9,775 bases of DNA, taken from Chloroflexota bacterium. GTDB taxonomy: Bacteria > Chloroflexota > Dehalococcoidia > Lucifugimonadales > UBA826. The position numbers were made by a program, and so were the translations under genes. Below, one piece after another: positions 7,235-9,775 of the stretch (positions are counted from its first letter, which is position 1; each line of letters opens with the position of its first letter). The stretch is from contig PAOO01000030.1 in the NCBI GenBank assembly GCA_002708065.1, forward strand, positions 16,820 through 26,594. Direction: 5' to 3'. The notes beneath the pieces were generated by a model. That model saw only the letters and a list, made by a program, of their open reading frames with translations, had not been told where the DNA came from and did no database searches.

Positions 7235-8494
7235 TTGAGTTTGATTATTGATGATATTGAGCCAAGTAAAGGGGCAGAGAAGCCTGTTTCTTTGCATCAA
7301 CTTTCTTTACTCCTAAAGGACGCTGACGGCGGCGGGTTAGGAATTGTACCGTTTGGTGGAGGTACCCGTCTTAATGTTGGGTCTGTACCCCAAAAATACG
7401 ACATAGCCCTTGATCTTTCTGCTTTCAACCAGATTGTTTCTCACAATCCTGCGGATTTGACCTGTACGGTTGAGGCAGGTATCACAATCGGCATGTTGCA
7501 AAAAGCATTAGCGGAACATGGTCAATTTTTGGCTGTCGACGCTCCCCTACCTGATAAAGCCACTATAGGTGGAACGATTGCTTCTTCTGCCCTTGGCTAC
7601 TTGAGGTGGCAGCTCGGACATCCCCGAGATACTATCATTGGAATGGAAGTACTTTTGGCCAATGGGACTGTAACAAAGAGCGGAGGACAAGTAGTTAAGA
7701 ATGTTTCAGGGTATGATATGGCCCGACTTCATGTAGGGGGCTTGGGAACCCTGGGTGTTATATCTAAGGTGTCATTTAAGCTCACTCCTAAGCCTTTTAA
7801 GGAGCTCTCTGTAAAGCTTCTATTCAGAGATTCATATATGGCTCACTCGTTCGCCCATTCACTATTTGGTAGCAGTATGATGCCCTTAGCGTTTGCCTCC
7901 GCGCACGGGGATGTTGTCGAGTTACTTACAGGGCAAGCATCGAAAACTGATGTAGTCTGCGCTATAAAACTTGGGGGTCGTCGTAGAGCTTGCGAAAGGC
8001 AGGTAACGATAGTCGAAAAAATAGCGAGGGATTCTGAAGTTCAAACGATGGAGATAATCGATAAAGTTGAATCAGACCTATTATGGCAAACGATTCGAGA
8101 TTATTCCGGGACATTAACTACATTTGATTCAATCATAGGCAGAATATACGCCACCCCATCAAGAATGCATGACATAGAAGAGGCTTTGTTCAACAGACTA
8201 GGTGTTTCAAATAACGGATTTTCCCTTATATGCCAGCAAGGCTTTGGAGCGGCATTACTATTTATAGAAAATCTGAAAACTGAATCCCAGATAGGTTTAT
8301 TAAAAGATCTGAGGGAGATTGTTAACAGTTATCAATCGACGTTAGTTTTTGAGAAACTGCCTCCCTTATTGAAGGCCTCAATAGATGTATGGGACTCTGG
8401 TAGGTTATTCTCGATTGACCAGATGAAATCTTTAAAGAAAACTTATGATCCGAATTCGACGCTTAATGCCGGTAGGTTTGTGGCAGGGATTTGA
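7235..8494 (+). CDS. glcE: Glycolate oxidase FAD-binding subunit GlcE
   Basis: Second flavin-binding subunit of glycolate oxidase, required with GlcD and GlcF. It has 419 residues, somewhat longer than the enterobacterial form. The FAD domain is clear: VPFGGGTRLNVGS (38-50), VEAGITIGMLQ (79-89), LPDKATIGGTIASS (105-118), GHPRDTIIGMEVLLANG (128-144), the GlcE-typical VKNVSGYDM (154-162) and GGLGTLGVIS (168-177). It lacks the HAGDGN and GEHGIG motifs of GlcD, as expected for the shorter paralogous subunit. The start is uncertain. The frame has no nearby ATG, and TTG 7235 (or TTG 7241) is the only plausible choice, without a clear ribosome binding site; an in-frame stop at 7214-7216 limits upstream extension. 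The gene follows glcD by 18 bases and precedes glcF by 6, so coupled translation in one operon is likely. Confidence 0.9.
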   Translation: MSLIIDDIEPSKGAEKPVSLHQLSLLLKDADGGGLGIVPFGGGTRLNVGSVPQKYDIALDLSAFNQIVSHNPADLTCTVEAGITIGMLQKALAEHGQFLAVDAPLPDKATIGGTIASSALGYLRWQLGHPRDTIIGMEVLLANGTVTKSGGQVVKNVSGYDMARLHVGGLGTLGVISKVSFKLTPKPFKELSVKLLFRDSYMAHSFAHSLFGSSMMPLAFASAHGDVVELLTGQASKTDVVCAIKLGGRRRACERQVTIVEKIARDSEVQTMEIIDKVESDLLWQTIRDYSGTLTTFDSIIGRIYATPSRMHDIEEALFNRLGVSNNGFSLICQQGFGAALLFIENLKTESQIGLLKDLREIVNSYQSTLVFEKLPPLLKASIDVWDSGRLFSIDQMKSLKKTYDPNSTLNAGRFVAGI

Positions 8495-8500
8495 TTCGTT

Positions 8501-9775
8501 ATGAATGATGTAGTCAGCACACCTTCAGATAAAGAGGACGGATGGGTTAATGAGGACGATCTTTATAAGTGTGTTCATTGCGGATTCTGTCTTCAGTCCT
8601 GCCCTACTTATTTGAGCACGGGACTGGAGACGGAATCCCCTAGAGGCAGAATTGCACTTATGAAGGCGGTCAATGAAGGCCGTATTGAAATTGATAGCGG
8701 TGTCCTAAGACACTGGGATCTTTGTATCCAATGCAGAGCTTGCGAATCGGTTTGCCCTTCCGGCGTTCCATATGGAACTTTGATTGAAACAGTAATGGAG
8801 AACGTTCAGACGAAGCGAAAGATGTCATTCTTGTCAAAAATTATGTTCGATGTAACTCTAAAACATATCATTCCGAGTCAAAGACTACTTAAGTTGTCCA
8901 CCACACTGCTGTCCGTATATATAAAAAGCGGCCTTCAGAAAGTTGTCAGGTTTACTAACCTGCTGGCGGTCTTTCCTCCTTTCGTAAAGAATCTGGATAA
9001 CAAAGCTCCGAGCTTTAATGGCAAGTCATTTAGATCTGACGGACGTGTGTATCCTTCCAAGATTGATAGGAAAGAAAGGCTCTCTCTACTTTCGGGCTGT
9101 ATTATGCCTATTGTTCAAGGCGACCAGATTAGGTCGGCAGTTCAAGTGTTGAACAGGAACGGTTTCGAGGTATATGTTCCTCGAAATCAGGTGTGCTGTG
9201 GTGCAATAAATTCCCATGTAGGTGATACCCAAAGGGCCCGGGAACTGGCACGTAAGAATATAGACGTTTTTTCGGAGGAACTGGGTACCCCTATAGTCAC
9301 AGTTTCCGCTGGCTGTGGCGCGAGAATGAAAGAGTACCACCATCTGTTAAAGGACGACGACCTTTACGCTGAAAAAGCTCTTCAATTTGAATCCAGGGTT
9401 GTAGATGTGCATGAGGTCTTGGATAACGTAACTGAAGTGCGTCCGAGCGGAAAAATAGAAAAAAGGATCACCTATCAGGATTCCTGCCATCTATCAAATG
9501 CCCAAGGTATCAGGCGCCAACCCAGAGATCTCATCAAATGTATTAAAGGTGTTGAGTTTGTTGAAATGCCGGGCTCCGAAATCTGTTGCGGAGCTGGGGG
9601 TACTTACATGATTACCGAGCCAGAAATGTCAGATAAAGTGTTATCGTCGAAAATTTCTAATATAAGAAACATGGGTGTTGATATTGTAGCTACAGCAAAC
9701 CCCGGTTGTTTTATGCAATTGGAAAGCGGGGTAAAACGGGAAGGTTTGAACGTCGAAATAAAGTACGTCACGGAC
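8501..9775 (+). CDS. glcF: Glycolate oxidase iron-sulfur subunit GlcF, 3'-truncated by window end
   Basis: Iron-sulfur subunit of glycolate oxidase, carrying electrons from the GlcDE flavins toward the quinone pool. The frame is open from ATG 8501 to the last base (425 codons) and should end shortly beyond the window. Two [4Fe-4S] ferredoxin motifs are complete: C24-x2-C27-x2-C30-x3-C34-P and C75-x2-C78-x2-C81-x3-C85-P. The strongly conserved TESPRGRIALMKAV lies between them. Two cysteine-rich CCG domains follow, with CCG at 232-234 and 362-364, partner cysteines in SAGCGARMKEY (C272) and NPGCFMQL (C403), and DSCH (C329). This is the full GlcF architecture, shared with LutA/GlpC relatives, but the place after glcD and glcE fixes the assignment. 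AGGGA at 8484-8488 lies twelve bases upstream, a rather distant ribosome binding site. Confidence 0.93.
   Translation, partial: MNDVVSTPSDKEDGWVNEDDLYKCVHCGFCLQSCPTYLSTGLETESPRGRIALMKAVNEGRIEIDSGVLRHWDLCIQCRACESVCPSGVPYGTLIETVMENVQTKRKMSFLSKIMFDVTLKHIIPSQRLLKLSTTLLSVYIKSGLQKVVRFTNLLAVFPPFVKNLDNKAPSFNGKSFRSDGRVYPSKIDRKERLSLLSGCIMPIVQGDQIRSAVQVLNRNGFEVYVPRNQVCCGAINSHVGDTQRARELARKNIDVFSEELGTPIVTVSAGCGARMKEYHHLLKDDDLYAEKALQFESRVVDVHEVLDNVTEVRPSGKIEKRITYQDSCHLSNAQGIRRQPRDLIKCIKGVEFVEMPGSEICCGAGGTYMITEPEMSDKVLSSKISNIRNMGVDIVATANPGCFMQLESGVKREGLNVEIKYVTD

Noticed and set aside
9086..9343. Minus-strand open frame of 85 codons
   Set aside because: It lies fully inside glcF, whose motifs are clear on the plus strand, and its translation shows no recognisable domain.

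Overview
The window is a bacterial chromosomal segment of moderate to low GC holding two unrelated gene modules. No RNA gene, mobile element, CRISPR array or phage gene was found. The taxon cannot be fixed from the sequence. The style of the glycolate oxidase proteins and the HpcH/HpaI aldolase recalls uncultured marine Chloroflexota (SAR202/Dehalococcoidia-like), but that is a low-confidence impression.

Left module (1-4856, + strand): part of a surface-polysaccharide cluster. It begins with the last 53 codons of a nucleotide-sugar dehydrogenase, most like GDP-mannose 6-dehydrogenase. A GT4-type glycosyltransferase follows, whose real N-terminus probably lies upstream of its first ATG. Next come a second GT4 glycosyltransferase, a close homologue of GDP-mannose 3,5-epimerase (the enzyme best known from plant ascorbate synthesis), and a third, WcaI-like GT4 glycosyltransferase. 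Together they suggest that GDP-mannose is converted to GDP-mannuronate and to GDP-L-galactose or GDP-L-gulose type donors, which cytoplasmic transferases then add to a lipid-linked repeat unit. No polymerase, flippase or initiating transferase is in view.

Right module (4932-9775): a pyruvate-dependent class II aldolase (HpcH/HpaI family) on the minus strand, divergent from glcD-glcE-glcF on the plus strand, which encodes the three subunits of glycolate oxidase. glcF runs off the window end with at least 425 codons visible. The 74-bp divergent gap carries ribosome binding sites for both flanking genes, a possible -10 box for glcD and an inverted repeat (CCCTTT-N6-AAAGGG) that could be an operator. 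A plausible but unproven link is that the aldolase splits a 2-keto-3-deoxy sugar acid to pyruvate plus a C2 aldehyde, and that glycolate derived from it is oxidised to glyoxylate by GlcDEF.

The modules converge at 4857-4931, where no convincing terminator is visible. I see no clearly novel system. The best leads are the epimerase in a bacterial polysaccharide setting, the missing start codon of the first glycosyltransferase, and the aldolase/glycolate oxidase pairing with its candidate operator.
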